From positions 1,240,001-1,304,000 of the forward strand of contig NZ_JAHBBK010000001.1 in the NCBI RefSeq assembly GCF_018390515.1: a DNA stretch of 64,000 bases. Direction: 5' to 3'. This DNA comes from Mucilaginibacter sp. Bleaf8 (lineage in GTDB: Bacteria; Bacteroidota; Bacteroidia; Sphingobacteriales; Sphingobacteriaceae). The notes beneath the pieces are model-generated. The model was given only the letters and a program-made list of their open reading frames with translations, made no database searches and had not been told where the DNA came from. A program made the position numbers and the translations under genes. Each line of letters begins with the position of its first letter. Within the stretch, counting starts at the first letter, position 1. Below are positions 35,504 to 44,884 of the stretch, one piece after another.

Positions 35504-36463
35504 TTAATCTTTCTTTTTTCTTGGGTTAGGTCCCGCTTTTTTCTCCATGTCTTTCACCGTCTTTTCTTTGAATTCATTCAAAGCATCTGCCAGTTTTTGC
35601 ATCTCCGGATCAAGCCCTGGTGCAAATTCTTCCGGACGTTCGGGTGCAACCGGTATATCATAAGAATTATCCGGCTCTTTCTTGGTGATAAGCTCGGTTC
35701 CATCATTAGCCGGAGCACTGCCACTGAAAATCTTTTCCATTTGCGACGAATCCAGGCGGAAGGTATACTGCTCGCGGTGTAGCCCGGCATCCAGTAATTT
35801 TTTCACTTCCGGATATTGGGAAGAATCGAATTTTGGAATTGGCAGTGTTTTAGCCCAATCTATACCTAACGTTTCTAACGCTTTGGCAAATGCCATTTGG
35901 TGCGCTTCATCCCGAACGATCAGGAAGGCAATGGTTGCCCTAAGTGTCTTGTTAGAAGACATTTGGTATATTCTTGATTTTTGAACCCGTCCTGTTGCTT
36001 CCAAAACCAGGTTATCCATCAAATCGAGCACTAAGTTACCGTGGTTATGCACATAAGAACCACTCCAAGGGTTACCTGCAGCATCAACCGGTAAGGCACC
36101 TTGCGCACCGATGATAAAGTGGTGCGGGTTTTTAGCCAGCTTGCCTACGTCGAGCGTTTCCTGGCCGCCTTTGCCTGGCGTGTCAAACTTATCTCCGCTA
36201 TAGCCCGGTGCATCGTCCAGTAACTGGGCAATAGTTTTACTTATCAGTTCTACGTGGCTTATCTCCTCCAGTCCTATTCCCTGGATCAGGTCAAGGTAAG
36301 GAATGCCGTCACCGCGAAAGTTAAAGCTTTGGAAAAGGAACTGCATCATAGTACGCATTTCGCCGAACTGTCCGCCTAAGCCTTCTTGTAAAGCATTTGC
36401 TGCGGCCGGATCTGGTTCATCACTTACGATCGGATTGATTAACTTTTGGATGTGGTAAAACAT
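35504..36463 (-). CDS. Manganese catalase
   Basis: A 319-residue non-haem dimanganese catalase. Metal-ligand helices are visible in GGQFGEMRTMMQFLFQSFNF, GIGLEEISHVELIS, LMDNLVLEATGR and VRDEAHQMAFAKALE, matching the Glu/Glu-His/Glu/His ligand pattern. The C-terminal tail (FAPGLDPEMQKLADALNEF, then basic KKAGPNPRKKKD) is typical of the bacterial family. It removes hydrogen peroxide in the cytoplasm. It is a single-gene transcript with a strong terminator. Confidence 0.92.
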   Translation of the reverse strand: MFYHIQKLINPIVSDEPDPAAANALQEGLGGQFGEMRTMMQFLFQSFNFRGDGIPYLDLIQGIGLEEISHVELISKTIAQLLDDAPGYSGDKFDTPGKGGQETLDVGKLAKNPHHFIIGAQGALPVDAAGNPWSGSYVHNHGNLVLDLMDNLVLEATGRVQKSRIYQMSSNKTLRATIAFLIVRDEAHQMAFAKALETLGIDWAKTLPIPKFDSSQYPEVKKLLDAGLHREQYTFRLDSSQMEKIFSGSAPANDGTELITKKEPDNSYDIPVAPERPEEFAPGLDPEMQKLADALNEFKEKTVKDMEKKAGPNPRKKKD

Positions 36464-36586
36464 AATATATGGGTTAACTGATTAAAGTATTACGATAACA
36501 CAAGCACTGAAATACTATTTTGTTTTTCCTTACACTTTAAAGACAGCAACGTATTGCTTACCTTTTGTTTCGGATCGCCCTATAAC

Positions 36587-37059
36587 CTACCATCCCCTAT
36601 ACCAATCTTTTAATCTGTAGCTATTGGTTGATATAACTTTTTCCTGCCAATTGAAAGTACCTATTCTCCTGGAAATAAGCCAGCGCTTATCCACAAAGGC
36701 ATACTCATCCTGGTAAGTCGCACCAATGGTCGTCTTAATCTTTTCGCCATCCGCTGTACCCATCAAGATAACTATGCTATATAAAACTCCGGTTGCAGAA
36801 TCACCTTGAGAGTTAATACATGCTGCCCGTTGAAATGGTAAATAGTGTCAAAGGCTTTGTTAAAACTGGCAAAGGCCTCTGCCATTGCTTTGCGGCCTTT
36901 CAGTTTCAAAATGGTTGCGCCACCGGCAATGGTTTCTGACACCGCATTTTCTGTAAACAGCTTTACTTGCGCACCAAAATTTTTTTGGTCGGCTAAAATC
37001 GAAACTTTGTCTACAAGTTCTTTGAGGTTTATCCTATCCTCTATTTCTTTGATATCCAT
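36587..37059 (-). pseudogene. SnoaL-like (NTF2 fold) protein, broken by a frameshift
   Basis: The first 95 codons (37059-36772) encode the N-terminal part of a SnoaL/NTF2-like protein and stop soon after HVLTLK. Shifting frame by one base at about 36809 restores a continuous coding frame (GDSATGVLYSIVILMGTADG, then DEYAFVDKRWLISRRIGTFN) down to a TAG at 36587. The intact protein would be about 157 residues, normal for the family. A one-base deletion or a sequencing error explains this. Confidence 0.8.
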
Positions 37060-37162
37060 GTTTAGCAGATTGTATGAAAGCTATCTCTAACCAGAGACAG
37101 CCTTCTGTTATCATCATTATCAAAAACCGTCAGTTATCTTCAGCTTGTTAAAGCCTAAACAT

Positions 37163-38197
37163 TTAATCAACAGTTAGCACTATTTTACCTTGGATGTGAC
37201 CTTGGGCAGCCCGTTCGTGCGCTTTGCGGGCGTCAGCAAGCGGATAGGTGCTGTCTATCACAACCCGGATTCTTCCGTCGTTCAATAGGCCCGCCAGTTC
37301 TGCAAGCTGCACTCCGCTTGAGCGAACCTGAGCTGATGAAACCGTGATACCTAACTTTTCGGCCTCCTCCGCATCAGAGAAGCCCAGATATACAGGAAAC
37401 AAAGCTCCGCCCCGCTTAAGTGTACGCAAAAAACGGCCTGTTGCCGGGCCACCAAGCGTGTCCAGAACAACATCGAGATCGTGTACTACCTCTTCTGGAG
37501 CTACTTTAGTGTAATCAATAAATTCGTCGACACCAAGATTGCGCAAAAGCGTTTCGTGCTTACCTGAGGCAACGGCAATTACGTGAGCGCCTTTCAGCTT
37601 CGCTATCTGCACGGCAAAATGCCCTACTCCGCCTGCAGCACCGTTTATCAGTACTTTCTTGCCAGCGAGTGGTACCGGCTGGTGTTTATTCGCCTGAAAG
37701 GGATTAGGCTCATTATGCCCCACCTCAACCAGGTATTGCCAGGCTGTAAGCAGCGACATAGGAGCTGCGGCAGCCTGTATATGATCAATGCTGGCCGGCT
37801 TAAGTGCAACCTGCGATGCCGGCACAGTGACGTACTCCGCATAAGCCTTGCTCTCACCTACGCTGAAAAAGCGCACCATCGAGTAGACTTCGTTCCCGAC
37901 CGAAAAATCTGTAACATCATCAGCAACAGCTTCGATAACTCCCGAAATATCCGTACCTAAAATTAACGGGAAAGACACTTGCGGCTGCCACTCCGGCGGC
38001 AACGACCTGTAGCCGTCGCGCAAGTACCAGTCGGGCGGGTTGACACCTACTGCGTGAACGCAAACAAGCACCTCGCCTGCATTCAACTCAGGCATCGGCG
38101 CATCTTCGTAGCACAGTACTTCAGGCCCACCAAACTCGTGCAACCTAACGGCCTTCATCATCTGTCTGCTTTCATTTTTGTCTGCTATATTTTTCAT
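37163..38197 (-). CDS. NADP-dependent zinc-independent quinone oxidoreductase (MDR family)
   Basis: A 344-residue medium-chain dehydrogenase/reductase. It has AVRLHEFGGPEVLCYEDAPM, LGTDISGVIEAVADDVTDF, and the NADPH-binding VLINGAAGGVGHFAVQIAKL. Zinc ligands are absent, as in quinone oxidoreductases. The ATG at 38197 has an AGGA element 9 bp upstream; an upstream TTG is in frame but less likely. It is divergent from an HxlR regulator, and the shared intergenic region has inverted repeats, so the regulator probably controls it in response to quinones or electrophiles. Confidence 0.9.
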   Translation of the reverse strand: MKNIADKNESRQMMKAVRLHEFGGPEVLCYEDAPMPELNAGEVLVCVHAVGVNPPDWYLRDGYRSLPPEWQPQVSFPLILGTDISGVIEAVADDVTDFSVGNEVYSMVRFFSVGESKAYAEYVTVPASQVALKPASIDHIQAAAAPMSLLTAWQYLVEVGHNEPNPFQANKHQPVPLAGKKVLINGAAGGVGHFAVQIAKLKGAHVIAVASGKHETLLRNLGVDEFIDYTKVAPEEVVHDLDVVLDTLGGPATGRFLRTLKRGGALFPVYLGFSDAEEAEKLGITVSSAQVRSSGVQLAELAGLLNDGRIRVVIDSTYPLADARKAHERAAQGHIQGKIVLTVD

Positions 38198-38280
38198 TTT
38201 TATATCCTTTTTAAAATTTGCGAGGCTATACTCTTTTAATCCCTGATTCAATATTTAATACATTGCAATGGTAGATCAAT

Positions 38281-38303
38281 TACATACTTTTGGCAAGTAT
38301 GTA
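38281..38303. promoter_or_regulatory. HxlR-type operator (perfect 9-bp inverted repeat)
   Basis: TACATACTT (38281-38289) and AAGTATGTA (38295-38303) form a perfect inverted repeat around a 5-nt spacer in the HxlR/oxidoreductase intergenic region. The size and symmetry suit a winged-helix dimer. Confidence 0.7.
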
Positions 38304-38316
38304 CTTTTTTGTATCT

Positions 38317-38332
38317 TACCTACTAAAAGGTA
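38317..38332. promoter_or_regulatory. Second, weaker operator half-pair
   Basis: TACCT and AGGTA flank a 6-nt spacer, and AGGTATGTA at 38329 echoes the AAGTATGTA half-site of the operator upstream. It lies 40 bp before the HxlR start and could mediate autoregulation. Confidence 0.45.
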
Positions 38333-38371
38333 TGTATTGCTGATTTTCAGAGGTTTAATAGGAGACACAAA

Positions 38372-38776
38372 ATGAAAAGTGATTTAAAACAGACAGAACC
38401 AACTCAACTTTGCGCGGTAGATTACGCGTTTAAGCGAATTGGCGGAAAGTATAAAGCACGGATATTATGGTACCTGAGCATGAAAGGCGTATTGCGTTAC
38501 GGCGAACTGAGCAGAACGCTGCCTGATATTACCACCAAAATGCTTACGCAAACTTTAAGGGAATTGGAGGAGGACAACCTGATTATCCGCAAAATGTATC
38601 ACGAAGTACCACCTAAAGTAGAATACTCACTGAGCGAGACCGGACAGGAGCTGATTCCTTTTATAGCACATTTGCACCATTGGGGCAAGAAGCATATTGA
38701 AAAGGAAGCATCAACGAGTCAGGCTATTCTTGATGAACGGACCAAGGTTTGCCAAAGCGTTTGCGGTACAGATTAA
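38372..38776 (+). CDS. HxlR family transcriptional regulator
   Basis: A 134-residue winged-helix regulator. It has the N-terminal Cys of the family (QLCAVDYAFKRIGGKYKARI), the recognition region LRYGELSRTLPDITTKMLTQ and the wing KVEYSLSETGQEL. HxlR proteins often sense electrophiles through this cysteine. Divergent from the quinone oxidoreductase with shared operators. Confidence 0.92.
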   Translation: MKSDLKQTEPTQLCAVDYAFKRIGGKYKARILWYLSMKGVLRYGELSRTLPDITTKMLTQTLRELEEDNLIIRKMYHEVPPKVEYSLSETGQELIPFIAHLHHWGKKHIEKEASTSQAILDERTKVCQSVCGTD

Positions 38777-38806
38777 GGCTATATAACTATATCTACTGCA
38801 CATTCT

Positions 38807-40312
38807 TTACTGCGCCGTAAAACTATAAGTAATGGTGGTAGAATACATACCGGCCGGCTTATTAAGCAGCCTTCCTGTGTTTGCTGCCTCGATAATATAG
38901 CGCAAAGCAATATCCTTGTTCATTGCCGGCTCTGCCCCCGTAATGATGGCCTGATAGCTGGACGATAAAGTAACTCGGTGAGGGATGCCAGGCAGTGTTC
39001 CGCTTTGAGCAAGCGGTTCAATAGCAATAAGGTTGTTTAATGATATCGATCCGCCGGTACCATCTAATGTAGTCCCGGCCGCCTTGGCGTAAATCTCGTA
39101 GGGGCTGTTTTTATCAATGTGTAAGTGTGCCAGCATATCTGTATGAATGCCCCGGCGATAATGCTCGGCATTCAAAAATCTAAGATCGACAGGTCCCGTG
39201 ATACTTAACTGAGCAATAGGCGATACATCAACAAACAGGTCTGTAGTTACTGTTTCTGTAGTTCCGTCGTACTTAATAACAGTGAAATTGAGTGGGGAAC
39301 GATAGGTACCTGTACGTAGGTAGGCACCGGTATATTGAGCAGGCATGCGATAAACAATACTTTCCGTATTTTGCAAAGCACTAGTTCCGGACAGTAAGGG
39401 CTTAGCGGTTGTGGATAACGCCGGAATAGGGCTGGCGTTCCCGCCCATTGCACCGGCCTGCGTTTGTATATGAGAAACCAGCATTACCGGCTGGCTCGCG
39501 TTGTCCTGATCCAAAAGATTGGAGTAGGCTGTTTTAAGTTGAATTTGGTAAGGTACTGTACTGGTAATACCAATTAACTGTTGCACGGGATTTGCTTGCG
39601 GGCCGTTACTATAATCAGAAGCCTGACTGAATTTTAGTCGCGGCACATTCTGCAAACCAGTGATGAGCGAAAAGGGTGCCACATCAATGGTTAAGGTTAC
39701 ATTGACAGTACCATTAGGCACGCCCAGTGCGCTATAGCCGGTATAAAGTAAATCGAGCGTATAGGTGCCTGCTGCTTTCAAAAATTGTTTTACCCCGGCT
39801 TGCGATACCGTGTATTTGAGTGTTACCGGCCTGTCTGACCCGAACAAGTTTAAGGCTACGTTGGCCAGACCGTCAAATAACTGCTTATCTGTAGTACTTA
39901 AGGTAACCGGATGGCTGGCCGACAATATACTGCTTAATAAGGATGTAAGCCCATCACTACCGGTCACACCGGTAATTTCCGCTCTCAAAACGTCGGCGGT
40001 TACAACATTGGTTGTTTTAACGTTAGCCGCCGGCGTGTAGGTAAAATTTGCAGATTGGGCTTTCAGCATAACCTTAGGTAGTACACCGGTGCCGATTAGG
40101 CCCAGCACTCCCCTCGTGAAAGAAAAACTATCGCCCGATGTATTAGCACCGCTTAGACTCGCCGTTTCCCAGTTTGCCTGATTAAAGCTTAAAGCGCTGG
40201 TTTGCATATTGGACTTAATAGCCAGGGATAAAACCTGCCCCTCTCCTTTTTCAGAATAAGAGAATAGCCAAACCAAGCACAACAACAAGCCACAAAGCGA
40301 TTTACCTGGCAT
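38807..40312 (-). CDS. Secreted protein of tandem pilin-like domains (possible adhesin or tip subunit)
   Basis: About 501 residues with a signal peptide (SLCGLLLCLVWLFSYSEKGE). At least two internal domains share a pattern with the pilin-like protein upstream: RLKFSQASDYSNG and DLRFLNAEHYRRG, each followed by a strand such as YQIQLKTA or YEIYAKAAG. Three domain ends resemble each other, AGTYTLDLLYTGYS, TGTYRSPLNFTVIKYDG and AGMYSTTITYSFTAQ, and match DTYRTQITYTLTAN of the pilin-like protein. So it looks like three fused pilin-like domains. The ATG at 40312 overlaps the chaperone stop by 11 bp. Likely assembled with the chaperone and barrel protein. Confidence 0.7.
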   Translation of the reverse strand: MPGKSLCGLLLCLVWLFSYSEKGEGQVLSLAIKSNMQTSALSFNQANWETASLSGANTSGDSFSFTRGVLGLIGTGVLPKVMLKAQSANFTYTPAANVKTTNVVTADVLRAEITGVTGSDGLTSLLSSILSASHPVTLSTTDKQLFDGLANVALNLFGSDRPVTLKYTVSQAGVKQFLKAAGTYTLDLLYTGYSALGVPNGTVNVTLTIDVAPFSLITGLQNVPRLKFSQASDYSNGPQANPVQQLIGITSTVPYQIQLKTAYSNLLDQDNASQPVMLVSHIQTQAGAMGGNASPIPALSTTAKPLLSGTSALQNTESIVYRMPAQYTGAYLRTGTYRSPLNFTVIKYDGTTETVTTDLFVDVSPIAQLSITGPVDLRFLNAEHYRRGIHTDMLAHLHIDKNSPYEIYAKAAGTTLDGTGGSISLNNLIAIEPLAQSGTLPGIPHRVTLSSSYQAIITGAEPAMNKDIALRYIIEAANTGRLLNKPAGMYSTTITYSFTAQ

Positions 40313-41141
40313 ATTCAAAAGCTTTTTCCGCCACTTTCAGATCGGCGGCAGCGCCGCTGTCTAACATGGCTACAGCAACCAGTTTGCGGCCGGCCAGCTT
40401 TGATGGTACATCTACATAAACTATTTGGCGGGCACCCGGCAGCATAGCAACCGACTTATCTGGAAACTTAAATTCCTCGCCCGAGGCTGCGTCGGTAACT
40501 TCCAAATGTATACGGGCATCGGCACTTACTTCGCCGGCATTTTTAACAACCAGAGCCAGGCGCTTAAACTCCCCTTCGGGCGTCTTTACTTTCCCCCGGT
40601 CATCAAAGGCTACAAAGCTTAAGTCCTTTTTAGTTAATGCTGGTGGTGTATAGTATACATGAATACCCACCTCGAACCGGATATTGATCAATACCTGCTT
40701 TTGCCCTGAAGCAGCAGTTGCCTTTTGCTCGTTTACCTGCGTAAAAAAGAGCATGCTGTTTTTAACGCCGCTAGAACCGGCATCAGCCGGTACATTCATG
40801 TTAACGGCCACTTCTTGCTCCTGCCCCGGTGCCAGTTCAATAACCTCAGGACTAACTTTGAGCCATGCAGCATTGGAGCTTTTTAGTTTCCCGGCCGGGT
40901 AATATACCTTGGCGCCCAAACTATCGCGTTCCCAATCCTGAAGAGAGGCTTTAACAATGATAGGCGCCGTACCTGAGTTTGACAGCCGCACCGTTTGCAT
41001 ACCGCGCTTACCTGCATCATTATTAAAAAACAGCCGGGCAGGAGATGCTGCCAGGCTGCCTTGCGCAAAAATTTTAAAGTGGCCGGTAAAACACCATACC
41101 AAGATCACTAATCCTGCTACCCGGCCCTTTAAACACATCAT
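40302..41141 (-). CDS. PapD-like periplasmic chaperone
   Basis: A 279-residue protein with a signal peptide (AGLVILVWCFTGHFKIFAQG). The first Ig-like domain matches the pilus-chaperone/MSP pattern: ASPARLFFNNDAGKRGMQTV, RLSNSGTAPIIVKASLQDWE, ELAPGQEQEVAVNMNVPADA and SSGVKNSMLFFTQV. A second beta domain follows with GEVSADARIHLEV. In chaperone-usher systems such proteins complete the pilin fold by donor-strand action. It lies between the pilin-like gene (15 bp) and the tandem-domain gene (overlap). Confidence 0.8.
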   Translation of the reverse strand: MMCLKGRVAGLVILVWCFTGHFKIFAQGSLAASPARLFFNNDAGKRGMQTVRLSNSGTAPIIVKASLQDWERDSLGAKVYYPAGKLKSSNAAWLKVSPEVIELAPGQEQEVAVNMNVPADAGSSGVKNSMLFFTQVNEQKATAASGQKQVLINIRFEVGIHVYYTPPALTKKDLSFVAFDDRGKVKTPEGEFKRLALVVKNAGEVSADARIHLEVTDAASGEEFKFPDKSVAMLPGARQIVYVDVPSKLAGRKLVAVAMLDSGAAADLKVAEKAFEYAR

Positions 41142-41156
41142 AACTATGGAGAGAAA

Positions 41157-41723
41157 TTAATTAGCAGTTAGTGTATATGTAATCTGAGTTCTGTAGGTAT
41201 CAGCAGCTAAACCTACAAAACGCTCGTCTTTAGGTGCAGTAAAGTATTGTACGTTTAATGCAGTTTGGGTTGTTGGCTGACCACTTGAAATGAAACGCCC
41301 GTTAGTTTGCGACAGGTTTAAGCCCGTGGTATTACCTACTATGTCACTGTTACTGGTTGGTAATAACTTTACTTTAACAGCATCGGCATCAATGGCGCTG
41401 CTGTTTGTTCCGGTCATGCCAGCCAGCTTCGCATCCTGGGTTTTTACATCTACGGTATAGTTACCTGTTGATGTAATGAGCAAATGTCCGTTTTTAGTAG
41501 CGCTCACACCAGTTACATAATCTTCTGGCTTAGCAAAAGTCAGGTCAATATCGCCCGAACTTACGTTACCTGCACCATCACCAAAGTTAATTTGCAACTG
41601 CTCGGTGATGTGAACGTTCAGATTAGAAGTTGCCGTTGAAGTTTGGGCAGTCTGTGCTTTGGCCACACCAATCAGTGACAACATAGAAACTGTTAAAGAA
41701 GCGGTTAATAAAAGTTTTTTCAT
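41157..41723 (-). CDS. Pilin-like secreted protein (DUF4402-like)
   Basis: A 188-residue protein with a clear signal peptide (MKKLLLTASLTVSMLSLIGV, ending in AKAQ). The mature part starts with a low-complexity stretch and then an Ig-like beta domain (NVHITEQLQINFGDG, DIDLTFAKPEDYVTGVSATK, DTYRTQITYTLTAN at the C-terminus). It resembles DUF4402-type major pilin-like proteins. It is the first gene of a three-gene minus-strand operon with a TAnnTTTG box 33 bp upstream. Confidence 0.75.
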   Translation of the reverse strand: MKKLLLTASLTVSMLSLIGVAKAQTAQTSTATSNLNVHITEQLQINFGDGAGNVSSGDIDLTFAKPEDYVTGVSATKNGHLLITSTGNYTVDVKTQDAKLAGMTGTNSSAIDADAVKVKLLPTSNSDIVGNTTGLNLSQTNGRFISSGQPTTQTALNVQYFTAPKDERFVGLAADTYRTQITYTLTAN

Positions 41724-42082
41724 TTCGTAATGAGTTTAATCGTTTAAATATTAACTCAAAGGTAAATACGATCTCTTCAATTCACATCACTCCCAACCGG
41801 AATGAATAAAATGATTTTCGTGAAACGACAATGAATAAAATGTATCATGACCGAGATATCAATAACAGTTAATTTTATTCACCGATTAACTATTGATTAA
41901 CACAACTCAAATTACCATGAGCTACACGCTATCATTTTGGCTACCTGAAATATCGATAAATACCGTTTGGCCCAATGCCGTACTTGCCAGGTACACGCTC
42001 GTTTTTCAGGCTAATTGAATTCAGATTGCCTGGTTTGATATTTACACAATTAGCGTATTTGCTATTCACGTTCAATAAATAA
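41724..42082. other. Divergent intergenic region between pilin operon and barrel gene
   Basis: No gene was supported here; the minus-strand frame overlapping the barrel gene start looks like a shadow. The region must contain both divergent promoters. It is AT-rich and includes the -7 box at 41757. Confidence 0.5.
41757..41764 (-). promoter_or_regulatory. Putative -7 promoter box of the pilin operon
   Basis: On the minus strand this reads TACCTTTG, a perfect match to TAnnTTTG, 33 bp before the ATG at 41723. No strong -33 TTG is seen at the usual spacing. Confidence 0.5.
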
Positions 42083-44854
42083 ATGCCTGTTACGGTCGGT
42101 TTCGGTTCAATAAAAGCCCGCTTATTCTGGTTCATTTGCCTTGTGCTTGTTTTCGATGGTATAGAAAGTAAGGCACAACAGGCATCTGGTATCCGCTGCT
42201 TTTTTGAACAGGATACACTTGTTATAAATCATAACGGCACATTCAGCAACAAACTGCATTTAATAAACACTACACCAACTACTGTTTATCTTACCCGCGC
42301 ACATTCTACTGATGAGGGGATGCTTATTACTCCGCCCGATACCCTAATGTTGCCGCCGAATGCGGAGCGCACCTTCCCGGTAAAGTATCTTTCGTCCAAC
42401 CGCACTATTCACCACGCCTTGCAGCTTTTCGCCGTTCATTACCGTACTACCACCCAGCCAGCCCAGCAAATTACAGGTAGCTTTTACACCCAACTTGATG
42501 AGCCGGGCCAGTTCCTGTTACAGGCCATTGATCCTGTTATTTATGTCGATCAGCAAACGGCCCGGCTGTCGGCCCGCTTTAAGATGCTCAACAAGCGCTA
42601 TGATGCGGTAAATGTTAACATACGCATCAAGTCATCTTCAGAAGCTTTACAGGTTCCTATTCCTGTACAGCAACTATTAATGGATGCCGGCGCTGAACGG
42701 TTAGTAGTTTTTGAAGCCCACCTGGCTGCAAAGAAAATCAATCAGCCCGATATGCAGCTACAGGTGTTCGCAGAAGATGCGACCGGCAAACTGCTGGCAG
42801 AGCGGCAAATAAAAGTGGTTGTACTAAGCAGTAACAAAAGCGTTTTACTCACACCATCTCTGATGATGCCTGATAATAGTTTGGAGCTTACGGCTATATC
42901 GGGTAATGATAATAATCAATATCTATTGCGTGGCAATGGCAACTTTCGTCTGGAAAAAGACTCGCGATTAAGTTATAACCTGAATGCAAATTATTACAAC
43001 GCTATAGCAGCCTATGATTTGCGTGATACCTATATAAGCTTTGACAGCAAGCATGCAGGTGTAAAGACCGGTACTATTGGCGAAAATCTGGAGATGCCTT
43101 TATACGGCCGTGGCATTAAAGCATACGGTTCTGTTAGTAAAAGTACCGTGAACCTGTATTATGTAAATAATGCTTATCTACTTTACTCCAGCCAGCATGC
43201 CACACTGCTTAACCATGCGCCAAATACCTTAGCAGGTAACTATCGTTACCAAAAATCTGAAAACACTTATTGGGAAGCTACTTATATTCATCAGAGTGAT
43301 GACGTGCAGCAATTGCGTACCAACCTGGCCCATGTGAACAGTCATATGCAGTTATCAAGCAACCAACTGCTGGAAGTTACCGCAGGTTATAGTACAGAAA
43401 GCCGCACCACCAATAATACAAACCAGATTGGCTATGCCGGTGGCATTAACTACACGGGCAGCTTTGGTTCATTTGAACTATCATCAGGCAATTTTATGAG
43501 CAGCAGCTATTACAGCGGTTTGCGGCGGGGCACCCTGCAGCTCAATGAACAGTTAAGCTACTCGGCCCCAAATGGCTTAAAACTGGTTGCCCGTTTTACC
43601 AGGCTCCGCAACAATCCACAGTATCTAACCGACCAAACTTTCCTGGCTTCCTATAATGATATGAGTTCCTATGAAGTAGCGGCATCATTTCAGCCCATAA
43701 AACGGCTGTTTGTGAGTTTGCGACCTTACCTTCAGCAACAAAACGTGAGTGCTTTGCAGTTTGCGCCGGCCGAAAGCGGAAAGTTGTCGGCCATTGCGCA
43801 TCGTATTGCGGCTGATTTCCGGTACTCATTATCTGGTGCACATTCACTTTCATTCAATGCTGATTACGGTATACTGTGCAACCGCGAGCTGACGGATGAT
43901 CAGGGACAGAAATCTGTTCGGCTTTCTTTGAATTATTACAGCGGCCAGTTTGGCCTGAATGCTTTTGCGCTGATAGGGCCTTATTACTTGCTTGACCAAT
44001 ATTACCTGCTTTATAAGCAATACAACACCAATTATGCATTAGCGCCGTATGTTAATTTTTCCATGTTCAGGCATAAGCTTAACCTGAATTTATCACATAG
44101 CTTTAACTACAGTAAATCGTACGTCAGATCATTTAACGCCGGTTTTTCGGGACTGGCTAAGCTGAACCTGCCCGGTAACTGGGCGTTATCAGGACAAGTT
44201 TATTATAATCGCTATGCTGGTTACAGCCGCTACCAAACACAACTTGGCGTAATCAAAAACTTTAACGTTGCCGGTTCTGCCGGCAGGCACAAACTAGAGC
44301 TATCCTTTTTTGAAGATGCCAACGGTAACGGTGTTCACGATAATCAGGAAAAACTGGTACCGGGCGTACTGGTAAGTATGGATCAAACCATAGCCCGCAG
44401 CAATCAGCATGGCGAAGTTACTTATATTGATGTGCCTGCCGGCATGCACCAAATACAAGTGATTGACGCTAAAGGAAGGAGTACGAATACTATCGGGAAC
44501 ATTTTATTAAAGAAAAATACCCGGCAGCTTATTGCCCTTACCCGCAATGCCTCGCTTACCGGCCGCATACAACCTGTAAAACAAAAGTACCAGCAAACGG
44601 CCGTGCTACTGGAAGGTATACGCATTACGGCAACTGATGCGCAAAACCGCACATTTTTCACATTAACGGATGAAAATGGAGAGTTTAACTTGTTCTTGCC
44701 AGTTAATCAATACACTATAACCACCAGCGCATCCGGCAACGGCTACACTATCCGTAACCCGAGCCAAAGCATACAGGTAGCACAAACCACTTCCGAGCCG
44801 GTAATATTTACGCTGATAGATAACAGCCAAAAAGTACAGGTACAGCGTTTTTAA
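42083..44854 (+). CDS. Usher-like outer-membrane barrel protein with C-terminal SdrD-B-like domain
   Basis: A 923-residue protein with a signal peptide (ARLFWFICLVLVFDGIESKA). Residues about 35-255 are beta-sandwich-like. Residues about 260-725 show alternating, aromatic-rich strands with many Tyr/Asn/Ser turns (YNLNANYYNAIAAYDLRDTY), typical of an outer-membrane barrel. The C-terminal part begins LELSFFEDANGNGVHDNQEK, an SdrD/CnaB-like domain, and is followed by a second such beta domain with FFTLTDENGEFNLFLPVNQY. Size and layout parallel FimD/PapC ushers, and it is divergent from a pilin/chaperone operon, so I infer a usher role. Sequence similarity to classic ushers is not evident. Confidence 0.65.
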   Translation: MPVTVGFGSIKARLFWFICLVLVFDGIESKAQQASGIRCFFEQDTLVINHNGTFSNKLHLINTTPTTVYLTRAHSTDEGMLITPPDTLMLPPNAERTFPVKYLSSNRTIHHALQLFAVHYRTTTQPAQQITGSFYTQLDEPGQFLLQAIDPVIYVDQQTARLSARFKMLNKRYDAVNVNIRIKSSSEALQVPIPVQQLLMDAGAERLVVFEAHLAAKKINQPDMQLQVFAEDATGKLLAERQIKVVVLSSNKSVLLTPSLMMPDNSLELTAISGNDNNQYLLRGNGNFRLEKDSRLSYNLNANYYNAIAAYDLRDTYISFDSKHAGVKTGTIGENLEMPLYGRGIKAYGSVSKSTVNLYYVNNAYLLYSSQHATLLNHAPNTLAGNYRYQKSENTYWEATYIHQSDDVQQLRTNLAHVNSHMQLSSNQLLEVTAGYSTESRTTNNTNQIGYAGGINYTGSFGSFELSSGNFMSSSYYSGLRRGTLQLNEQLSYSAPNGLKLVARFTRLRNNPQYLTDQTFLASYNDMSSYEVAASFQPIKRLFVSLRPYLQQQNVSALQFAPAESGKLSAIAHRIAADFRYSLSGAHSLSFNADYGILCNRELTDDQGQKSVRLSLNYYSGQFGLNAFALIGPYYLLDQYYLLYKQYNTNYALAPYVNFSMFRHKLNLNLSHSFNYSKSYVRSFNAGFSGLAKLNLPGNWALSGQVYYNRYAGYSRYQTQLGVIKNFNVAGSAGRHKLELSFFEDANGNGVHDNQEKLVPGVLVSMDQTIARSNQHGEVTYIDVPAGMHQIQVIDAKGRSTNTIGNILLKKNTRQLIALTRNASLTGRIQPVKQKYQQTAVLLEGIRITATDAQNRTFFTLTDENGEFNLFLPVNQYTITTSASGNGYTIRNPSQSIQVAQTTSEPVIFTLIDNSQKVQVQRF

Positions 44855-44884
44855 GGAGAGCATTAATTTAAATTTATTACTGCA

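Noticed and set aside
41941..42135. Minus-strand 64-codon ORF overlapping the barrel gene start
   Set aside because: No ribosome-binding site or similarity; it overlaps a clear signal-peptide-coding start on the other strand.
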